From PCPOR2b sp965220385 (GTDB lineage Bacteria > Poribacteria > WGA-4E > PCPOR2b), in NCBI GenBank assembly GCA_965220385.1, contig OZ244825.1, positions 5,704,001 to 5,768,000 on the forward strand: a stretch of DNA of 64,000 nucleotides, given 5' to 3'. Under the pieces are notes generated by a model. That model made no database searches. It was not told the DNA's origin and saw nothing but the letters and a program-made list of their open reading frames with translations. The position numbers and the translations under genes are program-made. Shown piece by piece: positions 7,763 through 16,688 of this stretch (the first letter of the stretch is position 1; every line of letters begins with the position of its first letter).

Positions 7763-9010
7763 TCATCCTGCCGTGCGTGCCCATGCTTCCGCAAACGCTG
7801 CCGAACCATCGTCGTCCCAAAAATACATATCAACCGGATGATTGTAACCGGGACCGTGTCCATCAATGAAACTTGGTCCGGTGCCCAAACCATCACCTAC
7901 AGTACGGACTGGCAGCCGTGCGTAAATCGGCGCGAGTCCTTCATACTGAATCTGTATCAAGGCGCGTGGTAACGGATCTGGCTCAACCTCCGACCAGTGG
8001 GCAAGTGCATCGCGATCAAGCGTCACGCCCAATCCCGGTTCCTCTGGCACACGCCCTGTTCCGCCAGCGACCTCTATCGCCGGCGACACGATGTCTTCTG
8101 CCCATAGATGGGTACAGGTAACGTGGTGCAGCGTCGCCATTGGAAAAACCGACGCCATGTGTGCGATGAACGCTCGTGTGATGTTTCCACCTGTGTTCTG
8201 CATCATGAACGGTATATTTGCCGCTTCGAACAGGCCCGCTCGCTGAATCACCTGTCCAGAGGGTGCATGACCCAGCATGTAACCGTCTGCAAGTCCCATC
8301 AACGCCTCCCGTCCACCCAACGGCAGGTGGTGGAAGTAAATAGGCAATGGACACTTGCTTCGCAGGGCGCGATACCCTTCAAAATCGTGTGTGCGCAACG
8401 GATCTTCAATCGCCCCCGCAATTGGGTAGTGTACCAACTCCCGCGCCAGGTCCAAGACATGCTCCACTGTATTGTCGAAGTTGATATCGTAATGAATCTT
8501 AAATCCGGGTGGCGCAACCTCGTCAAGTTTAACCTGCATCGCCTCGGTCTGTGCTACAACGTTGTGGCAGTGGAAGGTGTGGAACTTGAGCCATGTGTAA
8601 CCCGCAGCGGCTGCGTGCTCCACCTCCTCTGCCATCTTCTGAGGTGTCTGCGAGACTGTCCACGCCGCCATCGGTACACGCGAACGGACTTGCGGTCCGA
8701 ACAGCTTATAGGCGGGGACATCGTTGTACTTGCCGACCAGATCGTAGATAGCTGGAGCGAGGGCGATAGGGAGCGCCGGATGCGCTAACCAATCACACGG
8801 ATTCGTACCGCGCAGCTGTTCGATCCAATCATCCATCCCATCCCACAGCTTGCCAACATGTTCGCCCAAGCCTTCCAACCCGTTATCGGTGCGAACGACA
8901 AAGACCGTGCGATAGCGGAAATCAAGTCCTTGATAGCGCGTCAATGCCTCGCTATTCCACGCCTGAAACGGTGGACAAATAACGTGTGTTTCGATATCGG
9001 TGATTTTCAT
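7763..9010 (-). CDS. Mandelate racemase / muconate lactonizing enzyme family protein (divergent enolase superfamily)
   Basis: The 415-residue protein has an N-terminal capping domain (MKITDIETHVI...VVRTDNGLEGLGE) and a TIM-barrel. The usual K-x-K acid/base strand reads LKFH. Two metal ligands can be placed, in HYDINFD and AIEDPL. The third, normally Glu or Asp, falls in IYFHHLPL, and the catalytic His end reads FMMQNTGGNI. It is clearly of the superfamily that abstracts the proton alpha to a carboxylate of sugar acids. Its active site is atypical, and the reaction cannot be predicted. GAGGAG lies upstream of the start. Confidence 0.85.
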   Translation of the reverse strand: MKITDIETHVICPPFQAWNSEALTRYQGLDFRYRTVFVVRTDNGLEGLGEHVGKLWDGMDDWIEQLRGTNPCDWLAHPALPIALAPAIYDLVGKYNDVPAYKLFGPQVRSRVPMAAWTVSQTPQKMAEEVEHAAAAGYTWLKFHTFHCHNVVAQTEAMQVKLDEVAPPGFKIHYDINFDNTVEHVLDLARELVHYPIAGAIEDPLRTHDFEGYRALRSKCPLPIYFHHLPLGGREALMGLADGYMLGHAPSGQVIQRAGLFEAANIPFMMQNTGGNITRAFIAHMASVFPMATLHHVTCTHLWAEDIVSPAIEVAGGTGRVPEEPGLGVTLDRDALAHWSEVEPDPLPRALIQIQYEGLAPIYARLPVRTVGDGLGTGPSFIDGHGPGYNHPVDMYFWDDDGSAAFAEAWARTAG

Positions 9011-9029
9011 AGTTTTGTCGTCTCCTCTT

Positions 9030-9866
9030 TTAAGCAGGTTCGTAACCTGTGTGCATGTTGTCGATAAAACGATGAACCGAAGACGCGGGGATAAAGGCGA
9101 GGTACAGCAGAATCATAGCCAAAGTGAAAGTGCGGATAGGTAATAGGAGGTAAAAGAGAACGTGCAAGACGATTCCAGTCGGCATCAAGTATTTGCGGAA
9201 TCTGGGGATATACAGTCCGAAAGCCAGTAGGAATTCCAATGTCACCGTAGTAATTGCGACAACAGAACAGAGTACAGAAAATCCGGGAATACTTGCATAG
9301 TCATATCCAGCATAATAGTTGTAAGCGAGGAGTTCTATACGAGCGCCACTCAAGAATCCCCAGTAGAGTTTTTCGTAGCCGGTCCAAAAATAGACCATTG
9401 ACAGTTGAATTGCAATGAGGCGCAAACCCCACAAATTGCCAATTTCAGGTGGTGGTGGCAAGCCGGACGATAGCGAACGGCGGAGTGCCAACCAACGATC
9501 TAAGGAGTATGAGCGACCGCACGGTGTCAGCGCAATAAAGAAGACAACCATGACCAAGAGGAAGGTGTGATGATGCTTGAACGACTGATGTATGTTAAAC
9601 ATAATCGAGACAAGGATGGCGGCTCCGATTGATGACACTCGCGTCCATAGCCCAACGCACATCAGTCCGGTAAAGAGGAAAAACGCAGAATTGAGCAGAA
9701 TCCCACTTGGTCGTACATCCCGACAGAGTATCAGTTTACCTGCCCATTCAGACCAGATGAGCAGAACCAATCCGATTCGGATTAGCCCCACTGAACGGGT
9801 GGAATCACGATAACACAACCCCCAATTATAATAACGTTGTAGGAGCCGTAACAAAGTTTTCATCAC
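9030..9866 (-). CDS. HTTM-domain integral membrane protein
   Basis: This 278-residue protein has at least six hydrophobic segments and the HTTM (vitamin-K-dependent carboxylase-like transmembrane) signature. Visible parts include IRIGLVLLIWSEWAGKL near the N-terminus, FNIHQSFKHHHTFLLVMVVFFIAL mid-protein (described here only by its His cluster), and PCGRSYSLDRWLALRR after it. HTTM proteins are membrane enzymes or channels of mostly unknown function related to gamma-glutamyl carboxylase. A GTG at 9866 has GGAGAG six bases upstream; the ATG at 9863 is an alternative. It follows a small membrane-anchored protein by 29 nt and the two probably work together. Confidence 0.8.
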   Translation of the reverse strand: MMKTLLRLLQRYYNWGLCYRDSTRSVGLIRIGLVLLIWSEWAGKLILCRDVRPSGILLNSAFFLFTGLMCVGLWTRVSSIGAAILVSIMFNIHQSFKHHHTFLLVMVVFFIALTPCGRSYSLDRWLALRRSLSSGLPPPPEIGNLWGLRLIAIQLSMVYFWTGYEKLYWGFLSGARIELLAYNYYAGYDYASIPGFSVLCSVVAITTVTLEFLLAFGLYIPRFRKYLMPTGIVLHVLFYLLLPIRTFTLAMILLYLAFIPASSVHRFIDNMHTGYEPA

Positions 9867-9895
9867 TTATGGCTCTCCAAGCGAATATACCTCGT

Positions 9896-10351
9896 TCACT
9901 CAATACGTTTATCCACATATAGCGTTTTCCAGCCGTCGCGTGTGCCGATACGTGCGTTGACTCGCAAATCAAGGGCAGTTCCCACCTTCTGTCGTATACG
10001 TTGTCCCACACGCAACACTTCTGTTTCCCCCATAATCCGCCGGGAGTGGTGGTGTGATCCCAGCAATTTATCACGATCTAATGCTTCAAAACGGTCAATG
10101 TGCTCGATGCGTCCATCTGGATGGCGGATGTAAAACTGTACATCACAGACATCGATTCCACGAGTATGGTACATCCGCCATGCTCGAAAGAGATTGCCTT
10201 TACCCTTTAGGACCTGCTTATAAAAGGGTCCAAAAACGACATATAACATCAGCAGTGTGAAAGCAACTATTCGGCAGACAATTACCAACTTGCTCTCAGC
10301 TATTTCTTCCACCGCCGTTTTTTCAGATTGATATTGATTGGCTGGTGTCAT
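9896..10351 (-). CDS. Small membrane-anchored protein paired with HTTM protein
   Basis: The 151-residue protein has one N-terminal transmembrane helix (residues about 24-43, VIVCRIVAFTLLMLYVVFG). An extracytoplasmic domain follows, with FRAWRMYHTRGIDVCDVQFYI and a strand-rich end. HTTM genes often sit beside a gene for a short soluble domain that resembles the lumenal C-terminal part of vitamin-K-dependent carboxylases. The position and the RAWRMY motif suggest the same here. I cannot assign a reaction. It is first of the pair by transcription, with a purine-rich AAGGGAAG upstream. Confidence 0.65.
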   Translation of the reverse strand: MTPANQYQSEKTAVEEIAESKLVIVCRIVAFTLLMLYVVFGPFYKQVLKGKGNLFRAWRMYHTRGIDVCDVQFYIRHPDGRIEHIDRFEALDRDKLLGSHHHSRRIMGETEVLRVGQRIRQKVGTALDLRVNARIGTRDGWKTLYVDKRIE

Positions 10352-10406
10352 TGATAATCTTCCCTTGGTTCAAAGGCTTCAATACATATCTCACATAGCA
10401 ATTGGG

Positions 10407-11948
10407 CTAAAAACGAACGACTAATTCTACATCTGTCAACACGATGTCAGAAGCAACCTTTGGGTGGCGTTCTTCAAGTACAACCTTGACTTCGTGGGAG
10501 CCCGCACCCGGAGGCACCTCCAGTCCGAAACACAGCCACGCTGCCCCGCTTACATCCGAAATGCGATGTGGGTCATTGACGTTACAATAGCGAATTGTTG
10601 GCTCATCGAGCGCTATTCCATCCCACGAGACCCTTACTATATCGCCACGTACCCACTGATCGAGTCTTACCCGCAACTCGACCTGTTCGGGGATGTTAGC
10701 TGAGAAATCGTCTGCGACATTTAGTATGATCGTTGGACCGTCGCCCGTGAGTGTCTGCTTCAGAGTAACCGGGACCTCACCCCAAAGGCGGTCATTTCGG
10801 TAAGCCCCCCGCCATTCTCCCGTTTCTTGGAGAAAGCGATGGGTTGCCGCATAGATTTTGTCCGTGCCTTGCAGTGTGTCCGGCGAGCCGATTTGTGATA
10901 GCAATTCCCGTCTTGAATCTCGATTCGCGTGCCAGTTGAAGACATAGATACCGTCTGCTCCTGCGCTGTGATAGCGGCTAGCGATAGCACGGGTACGCAT
11001 TCGGTCTTTGGTCTCAGTATCTTCGGGACCCACGAAGGGGTCGGGCAAGCCGCCATCAAATCCGGGGTAGACTGCGATCGGTTTATCTTGGCATAGCTTA
11101 GCAAAAGCTGCAACGTCCAAGGAAGGATCTGTCGCAGCACCACCGGCGGGGATCAAGATGTCTACCAATCCCTCATCTACCCAAGCTGGAATGTCGTATC
11201 CGATATTGCGACACATCTCCAGTGTACCAGACACACGTGCCGCTAAGTAGAACGGTTTGCCACGTTTCTGCGCTAGCGCATCGGTCATTTGTCGCACTGC
11301 GCGTTGGAGGTCGGTCAGGACATATCGGAGTCGGTAGCCTTCGTTTGCGGGCAGGTGAAAGGCGTGTCGCTGCCAGTCCAACTCGACGCCATCCCAATCG
11401 TATCGTTCGCAGATTTCTTTAATGTGTGCGTAACGGTGCTCCCGTATTTCGGGGACAGCGAAATTCCATGAAAGTGCGAACCACTCCGATGTCTGATCGC
11501 CGAGCAGCCACTCTGGATGTTCGATCCGCATCTGTGTCAATTCCGTATGATGCAGTGTTTCTAAGTCAGCGATCTGTGCCCCGCTGAAGTGATTATCGTT
11601 CATGCGCACTGAGGCATAGACATGCATCCCAAGTTGGTGTCCACGCTCAATAATGGCTCGCTGCGGATCTTCGCCGCGTTCCACCATCTGACGGATGTTT
11701 TCGGTGTGAGTGTATGACTGAGCACTTTCATAACGGCGACTGTGGATATCGCCGAGTTGTTCAAGAACATTGCTCTGCCAACGGGCGGCATGTTCGCCAA
11801 TGCACCAGAAATGAGCACCGATCTGTGTATCTGCCAGAGGGGCGTAAGCCTTTTCCAAGAAGGCACTTACAGACTGTGGGGACTCAGAGTAGCCGTGGGG
11901 GGCGCCATCCCAGTTGTAGATAACCCGGTATTTAGGAGGCGTGGGCAT
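10407..11948 (-). CDS. Glycoside-hydrolase-like TIM-barrel protein (GHL10-type)
   Basis: The 513-residue protein lacks a signal peptide and is probably cytoplasmic. It reads as a (beta/alpha)8 barrel. YDWDGVELDWQRH near residues 183-195 carries the D-G-V-E-L-D-W signature, in which the Glu is the usual catalytic acid in GHL10/GH family barrels. GLVDILIPAGGA and ADGIYVFNWH are later barrel strands. A beta-rich C-terminal domain (about 385-513) ends in HPKVASDIVLTDVELVVRF and resembles a carbohydrate-binding accessory domain. The substrate is unknown. GAGGA lies upstream of the ATG. The gene stops 52 nt from guaA on the same strand. Confidence 0.7.
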   Translation of the reverse strand: MPTPPKYRVIYNWDGAPHGYSESPQSVSAFLEKAYAPLADTQIGAHFWCIGEHAARWQSNVLEQLGDIHSRRYESAQSYTHTENIRQMVERGEDPQRAIIERGHQLGMHVYASVRMNDNHFSGAQIADLETLHHTELTQMRIEHPEWLLGDQTSEWFALSWNFAVPEIREHRYAHIKEICERYDWDGVELDWQRHAFHLPANEGYRLRYVLTDLQRAVRQMTDALAQKRGKPFYLAARVSGTLEMCRNIGYDIPAWVDEGLVDILIPAGGAATDPSLDVAAFAKLCQDKPIAVYPGFDGGLPDPFVGPEDTETKDRMRTRAIASRYHSAGADGIYVFNWHANRDSRRELLSQIGSPDTLQGTDKIYAATHRFLQETGEWRGAYRNDRLWGEVPVTLKQTLTGDGPTIILNVADDFSANIPEQVELRVRLDQWVRGDIVRVSWDGIALDEPTIRYCNVNDPHRISDVSGAAWLCFGLEVPPGAGSHEVKVVLEERHPKVASDIVLTDVELVVRF

Positions 11949-12000
11949 GATCGTTTTCCTCTCGATGTTTTGGATGGATGGTGAGGAGGTGCGGATGGGT

Positions 12001-13539
12001 TCATTCCCACTCTATCGTGCTCGGGGGTTTGGAACTGATATCGTAAACGACACGATTGATACCCCGCACCTCGTTGATGATGCGGTTAGAAATGACACCC
12101 AGTACGTCGTGTGGAATCTTCGCCCAATCCGCGGTCATACCGTCAGTGCTCGTCACAGCACGCAACGCGACAACATTTTCGTAAGTTCGCTCGTCACCCA
12201 TCACACCGACACTCTTGACAGGGAGAAATACGGTCAATGCCTGCCAGATTTCGTCATATAGTCCCGCATTGTGCAGCTCTGCGATGAAGATTTCATCTGC
12301 CTCGCGCAGCATATCGAGACGTTCTTGTGTGACCGGTCCCAATATACGGACAGCTAAACCGGGACCGGGAAATGGGTGTCGTCCTAGGACCGGTGCCGGG
12401 ATATCCAGCTCTGATCCAACTGCCCGCACTTCATCTTTGAACAATTCACGAAGCGGTTCAATCAGTTTGAACGGCAAATTCTCAGGGAGTCCGCCGACAT
12501 TATGGTGCGTCTTAATCGTTGCTGATGGTCCCTTGACGGACACACTCTCGATTACGTCAGGGTAGAGTGTGCCTTGCGCTAGGAAATCGATCTGTCCAAT
12601 TTGCTCTAAGCCTTCTTTGAACACTTCGATGAATTGGTTGCCTATAATTTTGCGTTTCTGTTCCGGGCTTTCAACGCCCGAAAGATATTCAAGAAACCGG
12701 TCGGTAGCGTCAACATAATAAACATCGATGCCGAGCTCTCGAAAAGTTGACAGTACCTGATCCGCTTCATTTTTCCGCAGTAAGCCGTTATTGACAAAAA
12801 CACAAACAAGTGCATCCCCAACGGCACGTTTAAGTAGCGTCGCAAGGACTGTCGAATCGACACCTCCGCTTACGGCGCATAACACGCGAGCACCACCGGT
12901 TTCGGTACGAATATTCTCTGTGGCTTCGGTAATGAAGGACTGCATCGTCCATTCGTCACTACATTCGCAGACTTCATAGACAAAATTAGCGAGCAGCCGG
13001 TTGTCGTCTTGCGTGTGGATAACCTCCGGATGGAACTGCAAACCGTAAATATCCCGATCGAGATCTGCTATCGCTGCAATAGGCGAATTGGAGGTATGGG
13101 CAACAGGGTGAAAACTATCAGGTAGAACATCGATTCGGTCGCCGTGGCTCATCCAGACATCCATCGTCTTTGGTAGGTCTGCAAACAATGGGATTGGTAG
13201 ATCTACGGTCAATTCTGCCGAACCAAATTCACGCTCATCGGCGGGGTGCACCTTCCCATCAGCGGAAAGGTGTGCGATGAGCTGCATACCGTAACAGATA
13301 CCGAGAATCGGGACGCCGAGCGTTAAAATCTTCGGATCGAGCAGCGGTGCATCTGTTGCGTAGACGCTTGCGGGACCACCGGAGAAGATGATACCTTTCG
13401 GTTGTATGGATTCTAGTCGATCTAGCGGGATATTATAGGGATGAATCTCACAGTACACTTTGTGTTCGCGGACACGCCGTGCGATTAACTGTGTATACTG
13501 CGAACCGAAATCTAAAACAACTATGGTTTCACGTCTCAT
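12001..13539 (-). CDS. guaA: GMP synthase (glutamine-hydrolysing)
   Basis: The 512-residue protein has the full GuaA architecture and makes GMP from XMP, ATP and glutamine. The class I glutamine amidotransferase domain (1-195) has Cys82 in GICYGMQ and the dyad His170/Glu172 in LQFHPEV. The ATP-pyrophosphatase domain has the PP-loop SGGVDS at 224-229. The dimerization domain ends in KPPSTIEWE. Length and motifs are those of the housekeeping enzyme. AGAAGG precedes the start, and a promoter is seen upstream. It is divergent from the superoxide dismutase gene. Confidence 0.97.
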   Translation of the reverse strand: MRRETIVVLDFGSQYTQLIARRVREHKVYCEIHPYNIPLDRLESIQPKGIIFSGGPASVYATDAPLLDPKILTLGVPILGICYGMQLIAHLSADGKVHPADEREFGSAELTVDLPIPLFADLPKTMDVWMSHGDRIDVLPDSFHPVAHTSNSPIAAIADLDRDIYGLQFHPEVIHTQDDNRLLANFVYEVCECSDEWTMQSFITEATENIRTETGGARVLCAVSGGVDSTVLATLLKRAVGDALVCVFVNNGLLRKNEADQVLSTFRELGIDVYYVDATDRFLEYLSGVESPEQKRKIIGNQFIEVFKEGLEQIGQIDFLAQGTLYPDVIESVSVKGPSATIKTHHNVGGLPENLPFKLIEPLRELFKDEVRAVGSELDIPAPVLGRHPFPGPGLAVRILGPVTQERLDMLREADEIFIAELHNAGLYDEIWQALTVFLPVKSVGVMGDERTYENVVALRAVTSTDGMTADWAKIPHDVLGVISNRIINEVRGINRVVYDISSKPPSTIEWE

Positions 13540-13575
13540 TGTACTTAACCTTCTGATCTATTAAGTCGTGAATTT

Positions 13576-13605
13576 ATTCTATCACAAAATTATTAGAGCC
13601 GTCAA
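13576..13605 (-). promoter_or_regulatory. Sigma70-type promoter for guaA
   Basis: On the minus strand TTGACG (13605-13600) is followed after 18 nt by TAGAAT (13581-13576). It is placed about 35-65 nt before the guaA start. Confidence 0.5.
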
Positions 13606-13627
13606 TTAAGCATTTATCAAAAATCGC

Positions 13628-13656
13628 TTGGTTTTAATTATGCGATATGTTATAAT
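13628..13656 (+). promoter_or_regulatory. Sigma70-type promoter for the superoxide dismutase gene
   Basis: TTGGTT (13628-13633), a 17-nt spacer and a consensus TATAAT (13651-13656). This places the transcription start about 70 nt before the sodA ATG. Confidence 0.6.
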
Positions 13657-13736
13657 TAAGCGCTACGGATTATACGTTTATTAGTTGGTGTTAATAACCT
13701 ACAAAATTAAAGGAATCTCTAAGGAGGAAAATCCTA

Positions 13737-14351
13737 ATGGCACATACATTACCCGATCTGCCGTATGCTCATAACGCTCTGGAGCCGCATATTGACGAGC
13801 AAACGATGCAAATCCATCACGGGAAACACCATCAGGCTTATATCACGAATCTCAACACCGCCCTTGAAGGTCTTGATGATCTGGCAGCCCTGTCGATCGA
13901 AGAATTGCTAAGTAATATTGACCAGGTGCCCGAAGACAAGCGGCAAGCTGTCATCAATAATGGCGGCGGACATGCCAACCATTCACTCTTCTGGACTATT
14001 ATGGGACCCAACGGTGGTGGCACCCCGACGGCAGAGGTTACAGCTGCAATTGAGGCAGCTTGCGGATCTCTTGAAGCTGCCAAGGAAGAGTTTGTTACAG
14101 CCGCGACGACCCGTTTCGGATCCGGTTGGGCATGGGTTGTTGTTGACGAAACTGGCAGTATACAGATTTACTCGACTGCCAATCAGGATAGCCCCATCAT
14201 GCAAGGTCATACACCGATACTGGGTCTCGATGTTTGGGAACACGCGTACTATCTGAACTATCAGAACCTGCGTCCCGCTTATATTGAGGCTTGGACGAAC
14301 GTTATCAATTGGGAAGAGGTCGCCAGACGTTACGCCGCTGCAAAGGGCTAA
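13737..14351 (+). CDS. sodA: Superoxide dismutase, Mn-type of the Fe/Mn family
   Basis: The 204-residue enzyme disproportionates superoxide to oxygen and peroxide. Metal ligands are His27 (IHHGKHH), His82 (HANHSLFW), Asp165 and His169 (LDVWEHAYY). Gln150 in ANQDSPIM, together with GGGHANH, matches the Mn-specific form in which the active-site glutamine comes from the C-terminal domain. There is no signal peptide, so it is cytoplasmic. AAGGAGG is ideally spaced before the ATG. A hairpin terminator follows 21 nt after the stop. Confidence 0.95.
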   Translation: MAHTLPDLPYAHNALEPHIDEQTMQIHHGKHHQAYITNLNTALEGLDDLAALSIEELLSNIDQVPEDKRQAVINNGGGHANHSLFWTIMGPNGGGTPTAEVTAAIEAACGSLEAAKEEFVTAATTRFGSGWAWVVVDETGSIQIYSTANQDSPIMQGHTPILGLDVWEHAYYLNYQNLRPAYIEAWTNVINWEEVARRYAAAKG

Positions 14352-14372
14352 GGCGACGATTGCAAGTAAGCT

Positions 14373-14406
14373 AGCGTGCCTTCAGATACTCCACTGAAGG
14401 TACGCT
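14373..14406 (+). terminator. Stem-loop terminator after sodA
   Basis: AGCGTGCCTTCAG (14373-14385) pairs with CTGAAGGTACGCT (14394-14406) around an 8-nt loop, with one G-T pair. Only a short T-tract (CATCTTT) follows. Confidence 0.65.
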
Positions 14407-14458
14407 GCATCTTTAAAATATATAATCAATCTTATTCAAAACTGAATACACAAAAGCG

Positions 14459-14803
14459 TTGAAGGGGAGGAGTAAGTCGAGCGGTCTTGACAGAGCGGGA
14501 AATCCACCGGCTGAGAGATTTTCCCAAGTAACCCCGACTGAAGGTCGTCCCGGAGCTGCTAACCTGAAAACACCCCATAAATTAAAAGTAACAAGTAGGG
14601 TTAGCCGGACTGATGCACGTTACGCTATCAATGAGTGCCCTTTTATACATAGTGTTTGATCAACAAAAGGGAATTGGAGTGGTACCACGGTAAGGACTTT
14701 AGAGGAAGCCCTTCTCGTCTCCAAATATGTCCTCGAAAGCTGTTCCCTGAAATCTTCAATCGGGGGAACTTCTACTGAGGGTTGGAACGGGAGGGCTTTT
14801 TTA
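14459..14803 (+). promoter_or_regulatory. T-box leader (tRNA-sensing riboswitch) of the ilvBNC operon
   Basis: Stem I shows the loop-E pair AGTA (14471-14474) opposite GAA (14540-14542). Next to it is a helix AGTCG (14475-14479)/CGACT (14535-14539). The distal helix is GGGAAAT (14497-14503)/ATTTTCCC (14518-14525), enclosing ACCGGCTGAGAG. The specifier candidate is GTC (Val), at 14544-14546 (followed by G) or 14547-14549. The T-box consensus GGAGTGGTACCACGG is at 14676-14690, where GGAG and ACG pair with CGT-CTCC (14716-14722) to form the antiterminator. The competing terminator uses GCCCTTCTC (from 14708) against GGGAGGGC, followed by TTTTTT (to 14802). Uncharged tRNA should promote readthrough into ilvB. 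A TATAAT at 14421-14426 may be the -10; I see no good -35. Confidence 0.9.
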
Positions 14804-15011
14804 TTGGACATATTTGTAAGAAAAATCGTTAGGATTTACAGCGCGGCTTCCGTAGGTTAATTAGGGACATATTGCAAACTCGCCTGTGTGGGCAAGAAGC
14901 CTGTCGCTGTTCGAATTATATTCGTGGATTCAGGCAAGATTTCTTCGTTTTTTCTCGTCTTGGGAATCCACCGATCCTCGGATCCTGATTAAACTTAATA
15001 AGGAGAGTGTT

Positions 15012-16688
15012 ATGGAACTATCAGGAGCAAACATACTAATTGAAAGTCTCAAACAAGAAGGCGTGGAGTATATTTTCGGTGTCAACGGTGGCGCAGCGAT
15101 GCCAATCTTTGATGCCCTCTACGAACATCCTGACGTCAAACTAATCATGATGCGGCATGAACAAGGTGCGTCACATGCCGCCGATGGCTACGCTCGGGCA
15201 ACCGGTAAAGTCGGTGTTACGCTTGCCACTTCGGGGCCCGGTGCAACAAACTTAGTGACCGGTATCGCAACCGCCTATATGGATTCCATTCCGATGGTGG
15301 CGATCACTGGACAGGTTTTTACCCACTTAATGGGGAACGATGCCTTCCAAGAATGTGACGTAATAGGTGTGACTCGTCCGGTCTGCAAGCATAGTTACTT
15401 AATTAAAAGTGGTGATGAGGTCGCCGAAGTCGTAGCGGAAGCGTTCCATATCGCTAGTACAGGTAGACCTGGTCCCGTCGTTGTCGATTTCGCCAAGGAT
15501 GCGCAGATCCACGAATCGTTGTTCCGCTATCCAGAGAAAATCAATATCCGCAGCTACAAGCCGAAGGTGGAGGGGCACCCACGCCAGATCGCGAAGGCCG
15601 TTGAGTTAATTCACAACGCAGAACGACCGATGATTTATGCAGGTGGCGGTGTGCCGCTCGCTAACGCGTCTGAGGAGTTGCGTGAGTTGGCAATTAAAAC
15701 GGGTATTCCGACTACCGTTACACTGATGGGCTTGGGCGCATTTCCTGAAACCCATCCGCTGGCAATGGAGATGCCCGGTATGCACGGCTCCTGCTGTGCT
15801 AACTACGCATTTACCGACTCTGATCTGGTCATTGCGGTCGGTGCCCGGTTCGATGACCGTGTTACGGGTGACTTGACAAAATTCGCGCCGAACGCAAAGA
15901 AAATCCATATCGACATTGATGCTTCTTGTATCGGCAAGAACGTCCCAATTGATGTGCCGATCGTAGGCGATGCCAAGCGCGTATTGGCAGAAATGAACAA
16001 ACTGGTGCATCGTGTGGATATCGAACCTTGGATGCGCCAAATTGATGAATGGAAAGAGCAGTATCCCTTTGAGTACCAACAAAACGGCGATAATATCATG
16101 CCGCAGTATGTGATAGAGCAGATATATGATCTCTATTCCGACGCAATCGTCGTTGGAGATGTTGGACAACATCAGATGTGGGCGGCACAATATTTCAAAT
16201 TCACCGAACCGCGTCAATGGTTAAACTCCGGCGGACTCGGCACCATGGGATTCAGTTTGCCCGCAGCGATTGGAGCGCAGCTCGGTTGTCCTGACAAAAC
16301 GGTTGTCAACATCAATGGCGATGGCTCCTATATCATGACGATACAAGAGCTTGTCCCCGCCATCACGATGAAGCTCCCGCTCAAGATCTTCATCATTAAT
16401 AACATGTATCTTGGTATGGTTCGACAGTGGCAGGAACTCTTCCATCAGAAACGGTACGCCGCCGTTGATTATCATGATAACCCCGACTTCGCGCTGCTCG
16501 CTGAGGCTTTTGGGGCGACAGGAATCCGTGTTGAGCGAATTGAGGATGTCCGTCCGGCATTGGAGAAGGCAAAAGGCATCAATGATGGTCCCGTTGTTAT
16601 TGATTTTATCGTCGATGAAGAGGAGAATGTGTTTCCAATGGTTCCAGCGGGTGCGGGACTTGGCGACGTGATACGAGGGTTAGCATAA
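15012..16688 (+). CDS. ilvB: Acetolactate synthase, large subunit
   Basis: The 558-residue ThDP enzyme condenses pyruvate with pyruvate or 2-oxobutyrate in valine, leucine and isoleucine synthesis. The N-terminal PYR domain carries catalytic Glu50 in MRHEQGASHAADGYAR. The central FAD-binding-like domain follows. The C-terminal ThDP-binding motif GDGSYIMTIQEL...INN lies near 435-465. The frame is open upstream to 14886, but the start at 15012 is chosen: AAGGAG lies eight bases before it, family homology begins there, and the upstream extension overlaps the leader RNA region. The stop overlaps the ilvN start by one base (TAATG). Confidence 0.96.
   Translation: MELSGANILIESLKQEGVEYIFGVNGGAAMPIFDALYEHPDVKLIMMRHEQGASHAADGYARATGKVGVTLATSGPGATNLVTGIATAYMDSIPMVAITGQVFTHLMGNDAFQECDVIGVTRPVCKHSYLIKSGDEVAEVVAEAFHIASTGRPGPVVVDFAKDAQIHESLFRYPEKINIRSYKPKVEGHPRQIAKAVELIHNAERPMIYAGGGVPLANASEELRELAIKTGIPTTVTLMGLGAFPETHPLAMEMPGMHGSCCANYAFTDSDLVIAVGARFDDRVTGDLTKFAPNAKKIHIDIDASCIGKNVPIDVPIVGDAKRVLAEMNKLVHRVDIEPWMRQIDEWKEQYPFEYQQNGDNIMPQYVIEQIYDLYSDAIVVGDVGQHQMWAAQYFKFTEPRQWLNSGGLGTMGFSLPAAIGAQLGCPDKTVVNINGDGSYIMTIQELVPAITMKLPLKIFIINNMYLGMVRQWQELFHQKRYAAVDYHDNPDFALLAEAFGATGIRVERIEDVRPALEKAKGINDGPVVIDFIVDEEENVFPMVPAGAGLGDVIRGLA

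Noticed and set aside
14459..14811. Two small open frames between sodA and ilvB
   Set aside because: They lie entirely within the T-box leader and its terminator, have no ribosome sites and overlap structural RNA elements.
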